Source: Arthrobacter oryzae (lineage in GTDB: Bacteria > Actinomycetota > Actinomycetes > Actinomycetales > Micrococcaceae). From it: 64,000 nucleotides of DNA. Below are positions 19,516 through 28,165 of this stretch, piece after piece (positions within the stretch are counted from its first letter, which is position 1; each line of letters starts with the position of its first letter). The DNA is taken from assembly GCF_003634095.1 (NCBI RefSeq), contig NZ_RBIR01000001.1, forward strand, positions 868,001-932,000. The letters are read 5' to 3'. Under the pieces are notes generated by a model that searched no databases, was not told the DNA's origin, and worked only from the letters and a program-made list of their open reading frames with translations. A program made the position numbers and the translations under genes.

Positions 19516-20979
19516 TCAGGTTCCGCAGAAGGTCCGGTATGGGCCGAAGCTGTCCGGGGCTGGTGCGGCGTAACGTTCGAGGCCGGGCCGCTCGTCGAAG
19601 GGTGAGGCTACTGCGTCCATCAGCTGCTTCAGCGGGCCCGTGTTTCCGGCAGTGGCGGCCGTCAGGGCCTCCTCCACGAGGTGGTTCCGCGGGATGTAGA
19701 CGGGATTCACCCCGTCCATGGAGTCGGCATCCGGGGCCAAGGCACGCCAGCGCGCAACCCAGTCATCGAACGCCGCGGGGTCAGAAACCTGGCTCCGTGC
19801 GGTCTCAGCCTGGCCGCGCGCGGCCTTGCCGAGATGCCGGAAAAACGATGTGTAGTCGGCCCGTGATTCCTGAAGCAGAGCCACAAGTTCGTCCACGAGA
19901 GGCGAGGTCACTTCGTCGTCAAGCCCTTCATGTAACCCCAGCTTGGCCTTCATGCCGGCCGACCAGGTGCCACTGTACTGCCGCCGGAACTCGCCGAGCG
20001 CTTCCACCGCGAGATCCACCGCCTGCTCCTGGTCATCGTGGAGCAGCGGCAGGAGAGACTCCGCGAGCCGGGCAAGGTTCCACTCCGCCACCAGCGGCTG
20101 ATTGCGGTAAGCGTAGCGTCCGGTCTCGTCGATCGAACTGTAGACGACGGCTGGGTCGAAGCCTTCCATGAAGGCACACGGCCCGTAGTCGAGGGTTTCG
20201 CCTGAGATCGTCATGTTGTCGGTGTTCATGACCCCGTGAACGAACCCTACGAGCATCCACTGGGCTACCAGTGCGGCCTGGGCTGATATGACCCCTTGCA
20301 ACAGTGCGAGATAGCGGTTCTCCGCCTCCACGGCGGTCGGGTAGTGACGGTCCAGTGCATAGTCGGCCAGGCGGCGAAGAAGGCCGGTGTCACCCGTGGA
20401 CCCGGCGTACTGGAAGCTGCCCACACGCAGGTGGCTGCTCGCAACCCGGGTAAGTATGGCGCCGGGTAGGAGCGTCTCACGCTGCACCGAACGGCCCGTC
20501 GCGACGACGGCGAGGGATCGAGTGGTGGGGATGTTCAGCGCGTGCATGGACTCGCTCACGATAAATTCGCGCAGCATGGGACCGACCACCGCCTGGCCGT
20601 CACCGTTGCGCGCAAACGGCGTGCGTCCCGATCCCTTGAGGTGGAGGTCCCGGAGCTGCCCGTCCGCGTGCCTGATCTCGCCGAGGAGGAGTGCGCGCCC
20701 GTCCCCCAGGCGGGATGCGTACCAGCCAAACTGGTGCCCGGCGTAGGCCTGCGCCACGGGGCTTGCTTCCGCCGGGAGGGCGTTTCCGATCAGCAGAAGC
20801 AGCCCCTCAGGGCTCCGGAGAAAGGCCGGATCGAGACTTAGCTCGGCGGCGAGGGGCTCGTTGAGCACCAGAAGGTCCGGGTCGGGAGCCTCCTCAGCAC
20901 GCCAAGGAATGGCCATCTCCTTGAACTCCCGGGCGAAGTGGCCATCAAGTGTGACTGTTGAATGCGCGATGTCACTCAT
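19516..20979 (-). CDS. selO: Protein adenylyltransferase SelO (YdiU/UPF0061)
   Basis: A 487-residue pseudokinase-fold enzyme that transfers AMP from ATP to Ser/Thr/Tyr of target proteins, linked to redox stress. Recognisable segments are [19 protein letters not shown] near residue 80, the [15 protein letters not shown] glycine loop, the [12 protein letters not shown] catalytic region and YGPCAFME. The C terminus ends TFCGT, placing a cysteine where eukaryotic SelO has selenocysteine, as usual in bacteria. Length is as expected. ATG 20979 opens with [13 protein letters not shown]. It is a stand-alone gene. Confidence 0.92.
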   Translation of the reverse strand: MSDIAHSTVTLDGHFAREFKEMAIPWRAEEAPDPDLLVLNEPLAAELSLDPAFLRSPEGLLLLIGNALPAEASPVAQAYAGHQFGWYASRLGDGRALLLGEIRHADGQLRDLHLKGSGRTPFARNGDGQAVVGPMLREFIVSESMHALNIPTTRSLAVVATGRSVQRETLLPGAILTRVASSHLRVGSFQYAGSTGDTGLLRRLADYALDRHYPTAVEAENRYLALLQGVISAQAALVAQWMLVGFVHGVMNTDNMTISGETLDYGPCAFMEGFDPAVVYSSIDETGRYAYRNQPLVAEWNLARLAESLLPLLHDDQEQAVDLAVEALGEFRRQYSGTWSAGMKAKLGLHEGLDDEVTSPLVDELVALLQESRADYTSFFRHLGKAARGQAETARSQVSDPAAFDDWVARWRALAPDADSMDGVNPVYIPRNHLVEEALTAATAGNTGPLKQLMDAVASPFDERPGLERYAAPAPDSFGPYRTFCGT

Positions 20980-21052
20980 TCAATAAGGATACGGGCGGCC
21001 CTCCGGCACCGGTCCCGCCGGCCGTTCGCCGCGGCCGGCCACGGCCACAGTG

Positions 21053-21376
21053 CTACGTGCTGAGATCCCAGTGGACGCGGATTGCCTCTGCCACCGGCCC
21101 AGCGGTGACCTCGACCCGGAAAGCAACGGGCGCGGTGCCCGTCTCTTCGATCACCACGTCGTGGTAGGCGCGGCCGCACGCGGGGCACAGCGTGTAGAGA
21201 TCCTCGTCCTCCGGCCACGCGGCCAGCCCCGCGGGCACAGGCTCGTTTCCGCCGATGTGAACGGGGATGCCTTGTGAGTTGGCCTGAATCAATCCCTCCT
21301 TGCTGACGGTATTGCCGCACACGCAGGTGATGGTGGTGACGTCGTGATCGATGACCTCGGCGAATTCGGTGTCCAT
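21053..21376 (-). CDS. Hypothetical protein with two Cys pairs
   Basis: A 107-residue protein. The N-terminal half has TCVCGN and the middle LCPACGRAYHD, two Cys pairs that could make one zinc ribbon. The second half is beta-rich (VAFRVEVTAGPV) and ends with IRVHWDLST. No family is recognised. It lies between selO and the HAD gene, transcribed with selO but separated by about 70 bases. Confidence 0.6.
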   Translation of the reverse strand: MDTEFAEVIDHDVTTITCVCGNTVSKEGLIQANSQGIPVHIGGNEPVPAGLAAWPEDEDLYTLCPACGRAYHDVVIEETGTAPVAFRVEVTAGPVAEAIRVHWDLST

Positions 21377-21591
21377 GATGAGCTCCCCGGCGTTGGAAGA
21401 AAGCCTTCTGTTCGTAGATTACGCCTGCAGCGCCTCCGTGCCCTCCCCCCTCCTGCAGAAGGCTGATAGCGGTATTATGGCTCCTTCGGGGCCGGAACAG
21501 GGACCCGACCTCGGGCCGGAAGAAGCCGCATCGCGTCGAGCCTCGGCGGATGCTGCAGGTGCGGCGGGCCCCAACCTAAGGTGGGACAGCA

Positions 21592-22305
21592 TTGGCGCAA
21601 GGCTCAAATTTCGGAAGTTTCGAAAAGAAGCGCGGCGTGCTTTTCGATGTGGACGGGACCTTGATCGACTCCAGCTATTTCCACGCCCTGGCGTGGTGGC
21701 AGGCGTTCCGGCGGGAGGGGCTGGACATCCAGATCTCCGCCATCCACCGCTGTGTCGGCATGGGCGGCGACAAGCTTTTAGATCACTTGGTCCCCGGCTG
21801 CACCCCGGCCATGCGGGAAGACCTGAAATCCGCGCACGGGGCCGTGTTCTCCACGTTCTGGCCTTCCCTGCGGCCCTTCGCCGCTGCCAGGGACCTCCTG
21901 GCCGCCTGCTCCGACGCGGGGCTTGCCGTGGGGTTGGCATCATCAGCGCAGGAGCGCGACCTGGACGTCACCCGCGGCCTCCTGGACGCCGGCCAGTTCA
22001 TTGATGCCTGGACCAGCTCCAACGACGCCGACGAGGGCAAGCCCGCCCCCGACATCCTCCTTGCATGCCTGGAAAGGCTTAAACTCAGCCCGGCGGACGT
22101 CGTCTTCGTTGGTGATGCCGTCTGGGACATCAAGGCGGCTGCGGCGATTGGGGTTCCCGCCATTGCCCTGACCTGCGGCGGAATCAGCGAAGCCGAACTC
22201 CGGGATGCTGGCGCCGTGGAGGTGTACGACAACCCGCGGCACCTGTTGGAGAATCTGGAGAGCAGCAGCATCGCAAGGCTGGGCACCGGAGGGGTGAGGA
22301 CCTGA
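21592..22305 (+). CDS. HAD-superfamily hydrolase (phosphoglycolate phosphatase-like)
   Basis: A 237-residue HAD hydrolase. TTG 21592 is supported by AAGGTGGG upstream; no better start precedes the conserved motif. Motif I is LFDVDGTLID (nucleophile and acid Asp), motif II LASSAQ, motif III EGKPAPDI and motif IV VFVGDAVWDIKAA. A helical cap lies between motifs I and II (C1 cap), as in phosphoglycolate phosphatase and beta-phosphoglucomutase relatives. The likely substrate is a small phosphorylated metabolite, unspecified. Confidence 0.85.
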   Translation: MAQGSNFGSFEKKRGVLFDVDGTLIDSSYFHALAWWQAFRREGLDIQISAIHRCVGMGGDKLLDHLVPGCTPAMREDLKSAHGAVFSTFWPSLRPFAAARDLLAACSDAGLAVGLASSAQERDLDVTRGLLDAGQFIDAWTSSNDADEGKPAPDILLACLERLKLSPADVVFVGDAVWDIKAAAAIGVPAIALTCGGISEAELRDAGAVEVYDNPRHLLENLESSSIARLGTGGVRT

Positions 22306-22428
22306 TCCCACGGCGCATGCGGCCGTGCCGCGGCTTGCGCCGCGGCACATTCGGACAGGACGTTGCCGGCAACCTCCCGCCGCCCGCCTGGTCTGGCAGG
22401 GACACCCGATCATTGCTAGCGTGGCGGA

Positions 22429-23673
22429 ATGAGCGCGTCGAAGGCCGCCGCCGAGGTCCTGGACATTGCCGGTAACGAGGTTCGCATCTCGAGTCCGGAC
22501 AAGGTGGTGTTCCCCGGGCCCGGGCTAACCAAGCTCGACTTGGTTCGCTACTACCTGGCCGTTGCGGATGGTGCGCTGCGGGGCGCGGGCGGAAGGCCCA
22601 TGGTGCTCAAGCGCTTCCCGAAGGGGATCGGCGCCGAGCCTTTCTTCCAGAAACGTGTGCCTGAAAACCACCCCGACTTCATCGACACGGCAACGTTGCA
22701 CTACGCATCGGGGACGTCGGCCGAAGAGGCCGTCATCCGGGATCCTGCGGGCTTGGCATGGGTGGTGAATCTTGGATGCCTGGACCTCAACCCGCACCCG
22801 GTGCGCGCCGAGGACCTCGAGCACCCCGATGAACTCCGGGTCGACCTGGACCCGATGCCGGGGGTCGACTGGCCGCAGATCGTTGACGTCGCCTATGTCG
22901 CGCGGGAGGTGCTCGACGACGTCGGACTGGTGGGGTGGCCGAAGACGAGCGGTTCGCGGGGGCTCCATATCCTGGTGCGCATCGCGCCCCAGTGGTCCTA
23001 TCGCGACGTGCGGCTCGCCGCCGAGACCCTCGCCCGCGAAGTTGAGAACCGCGCTCCGGGCCTCGCCACGGCGCGGTGGTGGAAGGAGGAGCGCGGCGAG
23101 AGTGTGTTCGTTGACTTCAACCAGAACGCCAAGGACCGCACCGTGGCATCAGCGTACTCGATCCGGCCCCTGCCCGACGCCCGGGTCTCGACCCCGCTCA
23201 CCTGGAACGAGGTTACCTCCACCCGGCCGGAACAATTCACGGTGCCCACGGTGCTTGAGCGCTTCGCAATGATGGGCGACCCCCACGCCGGGATCGACGA
23301 GGCGGTGGGGACACTCAACGGGCTCATCGCCTTGGCTACCGAGCTCGGTCCCGCCGAAAAGCCGCCGCGAGGGGGCGACGGTGCGGGCCACCGGCAGTCG
23401 GCGATGCCGCTTATCGAGGTGGCACGTACCAAGACCAAGCCCGAGGCGCTTGAGGCGCTAGACGAATGGAAGGCCCGGCATGCGGACCTGGTCCCGGCCC
23501 TGCATCCAGCCGACATACTCCTCGATGGAATGCGCGGATCGAGTTCACTCTGGTACCGGGTGCGGGTGAACCTTCAGCATGTCCCGGAAGATGAGCGTCC
23601 GCCGCAAGAGGATCTCATCTCTGACTACGACCCGTGGGCGGGCAAAGAGTGGCCGGGGCGCCCTGGGTCCTGA
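22429..23673 (+). CDS. Stand-alone LigD-type polymerase (primase-polymerase) domain protein
   Basis: A 414-residue protein of the archaeo-eukaryotic primase superfamily, equivalent to the POL domain of bacterial NHEJ ligase D. Signatures are an ISSPDKVVFP start, MVLKRFPKGIGAEPFFQKRVP, the catalytic DLDP (Asp139 and Asp141), KTSGSRGLHILV and the VFVDFNQNAKDRTVASAYSIR strand. It probably extends or fills ends with NTPs during double-strand-break repair. No ligase or nuclease domain is fused, and neither Ku nor a ligase is nearby. About 120 residues beyond the normal POL length form a C-terminal extension containing VARTKTKPEALEALDEWKARH. Confidence 0.85.
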   Translation: MSASKAAAEVLDIAGNEVRISSPDKVVFPGPGLTKLDLVRYYLAVADGALRGAGGRPMVLKRFPKGIGAEPFFQKRVPENHPDFIDTATLHYASGTSAEEAVIRDPAGLAWVVNLGCLDLNPHPVRAEDLEHPDELRVDLDPMPGVDWPQIVDVAYVAREVLDDVGLVGWPKTSGSRGLHILVRIAPQWSYRDVRLAAETLAREVENRAPGLATARWWKEERGESVFVDFNQNAKDRTVASAYSIRPLPDARVSTPLTWNEVTSTRPEQFTVPTVLERFAMMGDPHAGIDEAVGTLNGLIALATELGPAEKPPRGGDGAGHRQSAMPLIEVARTKTKPEALEALDEWKARHADLVPALHPADILLDGMRGSSSLWYRVRVNLQHVPEDERPPQEDLISDYDPWAGKEWPGRPGS

Positions 23674-23718
23674 CACGGTTCCGACACCGCAGGATGTCGG
23701 CTGCGGCGGTGAGCGCGG

Positions 23719-24183
23719 TCAGTACTCGCCTTTGATCACGAAGTAGGAGCCGCGAATAACGCCGGCCAGTTTGGATTTTTGGCGGGCGAACTTGAAGCGC
23801 GCCGCCAACTCCTCCGGAATTTCCATGCCGTCGGCGAGTTTGAATCCGACCGCTCGCTTCCCTCCGTCCTCGACGCTGTACATGACGTTGATCGCCAGCC
23901 CGGACTCGTAAAAAACGTAGGCCATCCGCAAACCGTCGACTTCGAAGGCGGTCGCTTCCAGCGGGCGGGAGCCGATGACGATGTCACGTTCTTCCCGGAG
24001 TATCGTGGTCACCCGATCGACCGCCTCCGGAACCTCGCTCGCGGGGCTCACTGTGAAGACGTGGCCGTATTTGTTCCGGTAATAGCGGGCCTCGTTGGCG
24101 CGCAGCCCGGCGAGCGCCTCGGCCACGGGAGACGATTCCAGGCCGGCAGTAGAAACGTGTTCGAAGTCAACGGTGTACGGCAT
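23719..24183 (-). CDS. Hypothetical protein
   Basis: A 154-residue soluble protein starting MPYTVDFEHVSTAG. It has an AEALAGLRANEARYYRNKYGHVFTV segment (helix then strand), a beta-rich centre with MAYVFYESGLAINVMYSVEDGG and an RGSYFVIKGEY end. It contains no cysteines, signal peptide or membrane segment. No family is recognised. It is convergent with the LigD-POL gene and separated by about 170 bases from the glutamate decarboxylase gene. Confidence 0.65.
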   Translation of the reverse strand: MPYTVDFEHVSTAGLESSPVAEALAGLRANEARYYRNKYGHVFTVSPASEVPEAVDRVTTILREERDIVIGSRPLEATAFEVDGLRMAYVFYESGLAINVMYSVEDGGKRAVGFKLADGMEIPEELAARFKFARQKSKLAGVIRGSYFVIKGEY

Positions 24184-24351
24184 GCACCCTCCAGGTAGGT
24201 CGTGTTCCGACCAATGCTAACGAAGTGTCCCCATCTTCGGAGGCTTGATCGAACATCCCCGGAGTCGCGGCTTGGGCGCGGCCGGTCCAACAGCGGAGCG
24301 ACACCACGCCGTTGGGCATGTAACGCGCCAGATGCCCGCCGTCGAACTGGG

Positions 24352-25731
24352 TTAATGGCCGGGTCCGATGATGATCTTGTTTCGTTCGGATTCGTGCGCG
24401 CCGCCCTTCTTCGCCAGCGTGGAGCACGCCTCTTCGATGTCGCGGGCGAGCGTGTCGACGTGCTCGCGGCTCAACGTTTCCTTGACCAGGGCGCGCATGA
24501 TCGTCACGTCTTGGGCGTTTGGCGGGAGTGTGTAGGCCGGAACCATCCAGCCGCGCTCGGCCGAGAGCTGCCAGGCAATGTCGAACTCGTCGTACCCGGG
24601 GTCGGAGGCGAGCCGGAACGCCACCAGGGGAAGTTGCTCCTCGTCGGCGCCGATGATCTCGAAGCGGCCCATGGCGTCCAGCTTCTCAGCCAGGACGCGG
24701 GCGTTGGTCTGCATGTTCTGCATGATGTACGTGTAACCGGCGCGGCCATAGCGCACGAAGTTGTAGTACTGGGCGAGAACCATCGACGAGCCGGTGGAGA
24801 AGTTCAGGGTGAAGGTCGAGTCGGTCTTGCCGAGGTAGTTCTCCTCGAAGACGAGATCCTTGGCGAGGTCCGCTTTCTCCCGGAAGATCAGCCAGCCGAT
24901 GCCGGGATAGACCAGGCCGAACTTGTGCCCCGAGACATTGATCGAGCGGACCTGCTCGAGGCGGAAGTCCCACGCCGAGTCCGGGTAGAGGAAGGGCCAG
25001 ACGAACCCCCCGCTGGCCCCGTCTACGTGCAACGGCACATCAAGGTCCCGCTCATTCTTGATCTGCACCAGCAGGTCGTTGATGCCGACGATGTCGTCTT
25101 TGTGCCCGGTGAACGTCGTCCCCAGCACGGCCGCGACGCCGATCGTGTTCTCATCGATATGGGCCTGCACGTCGTCGGGGCCGATCGTGTATTTCCCCGG
25201 CTGCAATGGCACGATCCGCGGCTCGACGTCGAAGTAACGGCAGAACTTCTCCCACACGACATGCACGTCGCCGCCGAACACCAGGTTCGGCCTCGACGTC
25301 GACGCGCCGGCGGCCTCGCGGCGCTTGCGCCAGTTCCACTTCAGGGACAGACCCCCGAGCATGATCGCCTCGGACGATCCCTGAGTGCGGGCTCCCGTCG
25401 TCTCACCGGGCGCGTGGAAGAGATCCGCGAGCATCCGGATACACCGTTGCTCGATCTCGGCCGTGCGGGGATACTCGGCGTGGTCGATGAAATTGCGGTG
25501 CAGGTTCGCGGCGATGATCTCCTGGGCCTGCGGCTCCATCCACGTGGTCACGAAGGTGGCCAGGTTCCGCGCCGGATCACCCTCCAGCGCCAAGTCCTCG
25601 GACACCAGGCGCAATGCATCCTGAGCAGGAATGCCGGTCTCCGGGAACTCCCGGCTCGGAACCTCCTGCGTGATGAACCGGTTGCCGAACAGCGCCGCCG
25701 CGGCATCCGCAGACTGCGAATTTGATGACAT
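24352..25731 (-). CDS. gadB: Glutamate decarboxylase (PLP-dependent)
   Basis: A 459-residue group II PLP decarboxylase turning glutamate into GABA and CO2 with consumption of a proton. ATG 25731 has GGAGAAG upstream and the protein starts with a short Ser/Ala-rich tail. Diagnostic features are TQGSSEAIMLGGL (PLP phosphate binding), HVDGASGGFVWPF (Asp to the pyridine nitrogen) and SGHKFG with Schiff-base Lys270. Length matches the GadB family. The C terminus is short and may carry the pH-sensing His (GPGH end). It belongs to a minus-strand group with a membrane protein and a ClC-type channel, and no GadC antiporter is present in the window. An acid-resistance role is inferred. Confidence 0.92.
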   Translation of the reverse strand: MSSNSQSADAAAALFGNRFITQEVPSREFPETGIPAQDALRLVSEDLALEGDPARNLATFVTTWMEPQAQEIIAANLHRNFIDHAEYPRTAEIEQRCIRMLADLFHAPGETTGARTQGSSEAIMLGGLSLKWNWRKRREAAGASTSRPNLVFGGDVHVVWEKFCRYFDVEPRIVPLQPGKYTIGPDDVQAHIDENTIGVAAVLGTTFTGHKDDIVGINDLLVQIKNERDLDVPLHVDGASGGFVWPFLYPDSAWDFRLEQVRSINVSGHKFGLVYPGIGWLIFREKADLAKDLVFEENYLGKTDSTFTLNFSTGSSMVLAQYYNFVRYGRAGYTYIMQNMQTNARVLAEKLDAMGRFEIIGADEEQLPLVAFRLASDPGYDEFDIAWQLSAERGWMVPAYTLPPNAQDVTIMRALVKETLSREHVDTLARDIEEACSTLAKKGGAHESERNKIIIGPGH

Positions 25732-25762
25732 CACTTCTCCTATAGGGACTGGTGAAAAGCGG

Positions 25763-26464
25763 TTACGGGTGAGTTCCCCGGTCCGTTTGGACCGAGACGG
25801 CGGTGAATTCCGGACCCAGCATGAGAATCGCACCGGTGAGGAAGCACAGGGCTCCCACAAGTGTGCCGAGATTGGACAGTTCGGCGTTCCAGACGTCGCC
25901 GCTCGAGGGGATGACAAAGGCCGCGACCGCCGAGATGCCGAACGCAACTGAACCGGCCACGTTGATGACGGCGATCTTCCATGGCCGGGTCCTGTGCCGG
26001 CCGGGGATGGCGCCGCGGCCGGCATCCCGCAACGCCACACCGCTGGCAACGAGGAAGGCGATTGAACCCAGGGCGTCGGGTCGCCACACCCGCTGGTCGG
26101 TCAGCGCCGCGCTGAGATTATCCCGCACGGCGTTTCCGGTACTCCAGTTGAACCACAGTGTGCCGGCAAGTTGAACGGCGGCAGCGAGCCAGACGAGATT
26201 CCGCGGCGCCCAGACCCAAAGCGAGTGGCGCGCCGTGGCACGCACGGCCGGAAGCGCGTCAGCGGCTTCGCGGTACTGCAGGAATGCCGCAGAGGTGAAG
26301 AACAGCGAACCGACGAAGAATGTGGCGGCACACCAGCGCAATCCCACGGCCTCGGAGTATGACGGCACCGCCCCCAAAGCGAACAGACTCGAGCCAATGA
26401 TGAACAACCATGCGATCCACCGGTCCCGTGTGGTCGAACGGCGCGCGCTCGAGATCTCAGTCAT
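25763..26464 (-). CDS. Multi-pass membrane protein in the gad-ClC cluster
   Basis: A 233-residue membrane protein with about six hydrophobic segments, in pairs such as WIAWLFIIGSSLFALGAVP and FFVGSLFFTSAAFLQY. The repeated I/V-G-S-L-F pattern resembles YrhK-like small membrane domains, but I do not assign the family firmly. ATG 26464 overlaps the end of the ClC gene by eight bases, so it is translationally coupled to it, and gadB begins about 30 bases after its stop. This ClC - membrane protein - gadB order suggests joint expression and a shared role in acid or ion stress. Confidence 0.7.
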   Translation of the reverse strand: MTEISSARRSTTRDRWIAWLFIIGSSLFALGAVPSYSEAVGLRWCAATFFVGSLFFTSAAFLQYREAADALPAVRATARHSLWVWAPRNLVWLAAAVQLAGTLWFNWSTGNAVRDNLSAALTDQRVWRPDALGSIAFLVASGVALRDAGRGAIPGRHRTRPWKIAVINVAGSVAFGISAVAAFVIPSSGDVWNAELSNLGTLVGALCFLTGAILMLGPEFTAVSVQTDRGTHP

Positions 26465-27833
26465 GGTCGGCCCCAGAGGAAGCCCGATGTTGGACGCTGC
26501 CTGGATCGTCAGGCGCCGCGGGCGCCCTGGGGCCCGGGACCGGGAGCACATTGATGATCACGAAGGACACCGCCACAGCCACCACCACCTGGGGTGTTAC
26601 TGCCACACCGTCCACTCCGAGCAGCAGTGTGGCCAGCAGCGTCGACGTCAACGGCAGCCGCAGCATGGCCGCGCACATGGCTCCCATGCCCATGCCGATC
26701 GCTGCCGCGAGATCCATTCCGGGCAGCGCGCTCGCCGCAATACCCATCGCCGCACCGATGAACATCGACGGGAACACCGGCCCGCCGCGAAATGCGCTCA
26801 GCGACAGCCCGTAGACCAAGGTCTTGCAAACGATCAGCAGGACCAGCACAGGAAGCGAGTAGTCCGCGGCGTGTTCGACCAGCTGCGGAAGGCCGTCCTG
26901 CCCCGAGAACAACACCTGAGTGAAGCTGTTCCCGGAAATCAACTGGTAAATCATCGCGGTAAGGCCGATCAGCAAGCCAAGCGCAGACGTCACCAACACC
27001 CGATTCAGATGCACTACCGGACGAAGCGACAGCGCTACCCAGCGGATCAGCCACGCCAACAGCGCGCCGACCGCGCCCATGAGGACGGCCCACCCCATCG
27101 AAGCCAACGTCGGCGCCATCGCGGGCGGCACCACGGGGAGCGCCAGCGAGAAGCTGCCCAACCCGGTCCAGCCGTCCAAGCCGACGAACACCAGCGCCCC
27201 GACGCCGGAAGCGATCAGTCCCGGCAGGGCCACCAGGCTCAGCGTCAATCCACCGATCCCGGCGGCCTCCATGATGAGGAATGCACCAAGCACGGGAGAC
27301 CCGAGCAGGGTACTGATCGCTGCGAAGCTGCCAGCCGACGCCATGATTGTCAGGGCCATCGGCGGAGCGTCCTTTTTCACTAGGTGCACCGCCAGCGCCC
27401 CGAGCCCGCCACCGATCGCGATCAGCGGCCCCTCGGGCCCCAGCGCCGCCCCCAGGCTGAGCGTGGTCAGCGCCGCGAGAATAATGCCCACGAGCTCCCG
27501 ACCGCTGGGCGGACCGCCGCCCGTCTTGAATCCGAAGGCTGGTGAGTGGCCCCCGGTTCCCGGCAGATACCGGATGGTCAACGCCGTCAACAGCCCACAC
27601 AGCACCAACCACGGAATCGGCCACCATGCAGGTGCAGGACCCCCGAGGACTTGATTCGGCAGCCCGTCGAAGACGTACTGCTGGACCGTCGCCACCAAAG
27701 CAAGAAAACCGTACGCAATGGCCGAGATGGGAACGCCCAGAACCGCCGCCAGCACGAGCGCAGCGATGTACGGCCTGGAACGGATCACTACGAGCGGATC
27801 GATGCCGGGCGCCGACGCGGCAGGCTGGCTCAT
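26457..27833 (-). CDS. ClC-family chloride channel / H+ antiporter-like protein
   Basis: A 458-residue polytopic protein. The conserved LGAALGPEGPLIAIGGG contains the GxEGP motif with the gating glutamate. The usual GSGIP motif is changed to GTGGHSP, as in divergent actinobacterial ion-channel proteins. ATG 27833 is preferred over an in-frame TTG nine bases upstream because the stop codon of a 24-codon upstream ORF overlaps it as ATGA. ClC H+/Cl- exchangers provide counter-ion flow during decarboxylase-based acid resistance in enterobacteria. Here the neighbour gadB makes the same role likely, by inference. Other halides such as fluoride cannot be excluded. Confidence 0.8.
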   Translation of the reverse strand: MSQPAASAPGIDPLVVIRSRPYIAALVLAAVLGVPISAIAYGFLALVATVQQYVFDGLPNQVLGGPAPAWWPIPWLVLCGLLTALTIRYLPGTGGHSPAFGFKTGGGPPSGRELVGIILAALTTLSLGAALGPEGPLIAIGGGLGALAVHLVKKDAPPMALTIMASAGSFAAISTLLGSPVLGAFLIMEAAGIGGLTLSLVALPGLIASGVGALVFVGLDGWTGLGSFSLALPVVPPAMAPTLASMGWAVLMGAVGALLAWLIRWVALSLRPVVHLNRVLVTSALGLLIGLTAMIYQLISGNSFTQVLFSGQDGLPQLVEHAADYSLPVLVLLIVCKTLVYGLSLSAFRGGPVFPSMFIGAAMGIAASALPGMDLAAAIGMGMGAMCAAMLRLPLTSTLLATLLLGVDGVAVTPQVVVAVAVSFVIINVLPVPGPRAPAAPDDPGSVQHRASSGADHD

Positions 27834-27904
27834 CCCCGGCAACCCAGCACGCCAGTGACGATCCGGGCCACGGGTTCGTTGCGCCCGTGGTTACAGGTGA
27901 GCAT
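27830..27904 (-). CDS. 24-residue upstream ORF (leader peptide) of the ClC gene
   Basis: ATG 27904 follows a very strong ribosome-binding site (GGAAGGAGAAGG) and opens a 24-codon frame ending in TGA that overlaps the ClC ATG by four bases. The peptide begins MLTCNHGRNEPVAR and ends with GCRG, with Cys at positions 4 and 22. The frame contains a 7-bp hairpin (CCACGGG 27868-27874 / CCCGTGG 27884-27890), so ribosome movement would melt it. The ClC gene itself has only a weak ribosome-binding site, so its translation probably depends on this ORF. It may be a sensor leader or a small coupling peptide. Confidence 0.6.
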   Translation of the reverse strand: MLTCNHGRNEPVARIVTGVLGCRG

Positions 27905-27917
27905 CCTTCTCCTTCCG

Positions 27918-27938
27918 CTGCCGTCCGCGAGACGGCAG
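27918..27938 (-). promoter_or_regulatory. Hairpin just upstream of the leader-ORF ribosome-binding site
   Basis: A perfect 8-bp stem (CTGCCGTC / GACGGCAG) with a five-base loop ends a few bases before the GGAAGGAG of the 24-codon leader ORF. Two further stems lie upstream (GCCTCT/AGAGGC near 27941-27963 and TTCACCC/GGGTGAA near 28021-28041). Together they suggest a structured 5' leader. No known riboswitch signature, including the fluoride type, was recognised. Confidence 0.45.
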
Positions 27939-28165
27939 GAGCCTCTAGTGAGGTCTCAGAGGCGATAGAGGCTGGTCAATCACATGTTCCCCAAGCTAAC
28001 GCTTCGGTCGGGTGCAGTCTTCACCCAATGCGGGTGAAAGAGGAGAGGAACACCGACGTCCGTCGCGGACATGGAAGGAGTGCACCCCCGGCGGGGCCGC
28101 GTCGAGGTCGAGCGGGGACAGCGTCGAGGCGTCCCGGCAGGCGGGGACCCCACGAGCGAGGGGCT

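Noticed and set aside
27905..28165. Fluoride (crcB) riboswitch upstream of the ClC gene
   Set aside because: The conserved fluoride-riboswitch blocks are not found in the minus-strand leader, and the gene neighbours gad rather than crcB.
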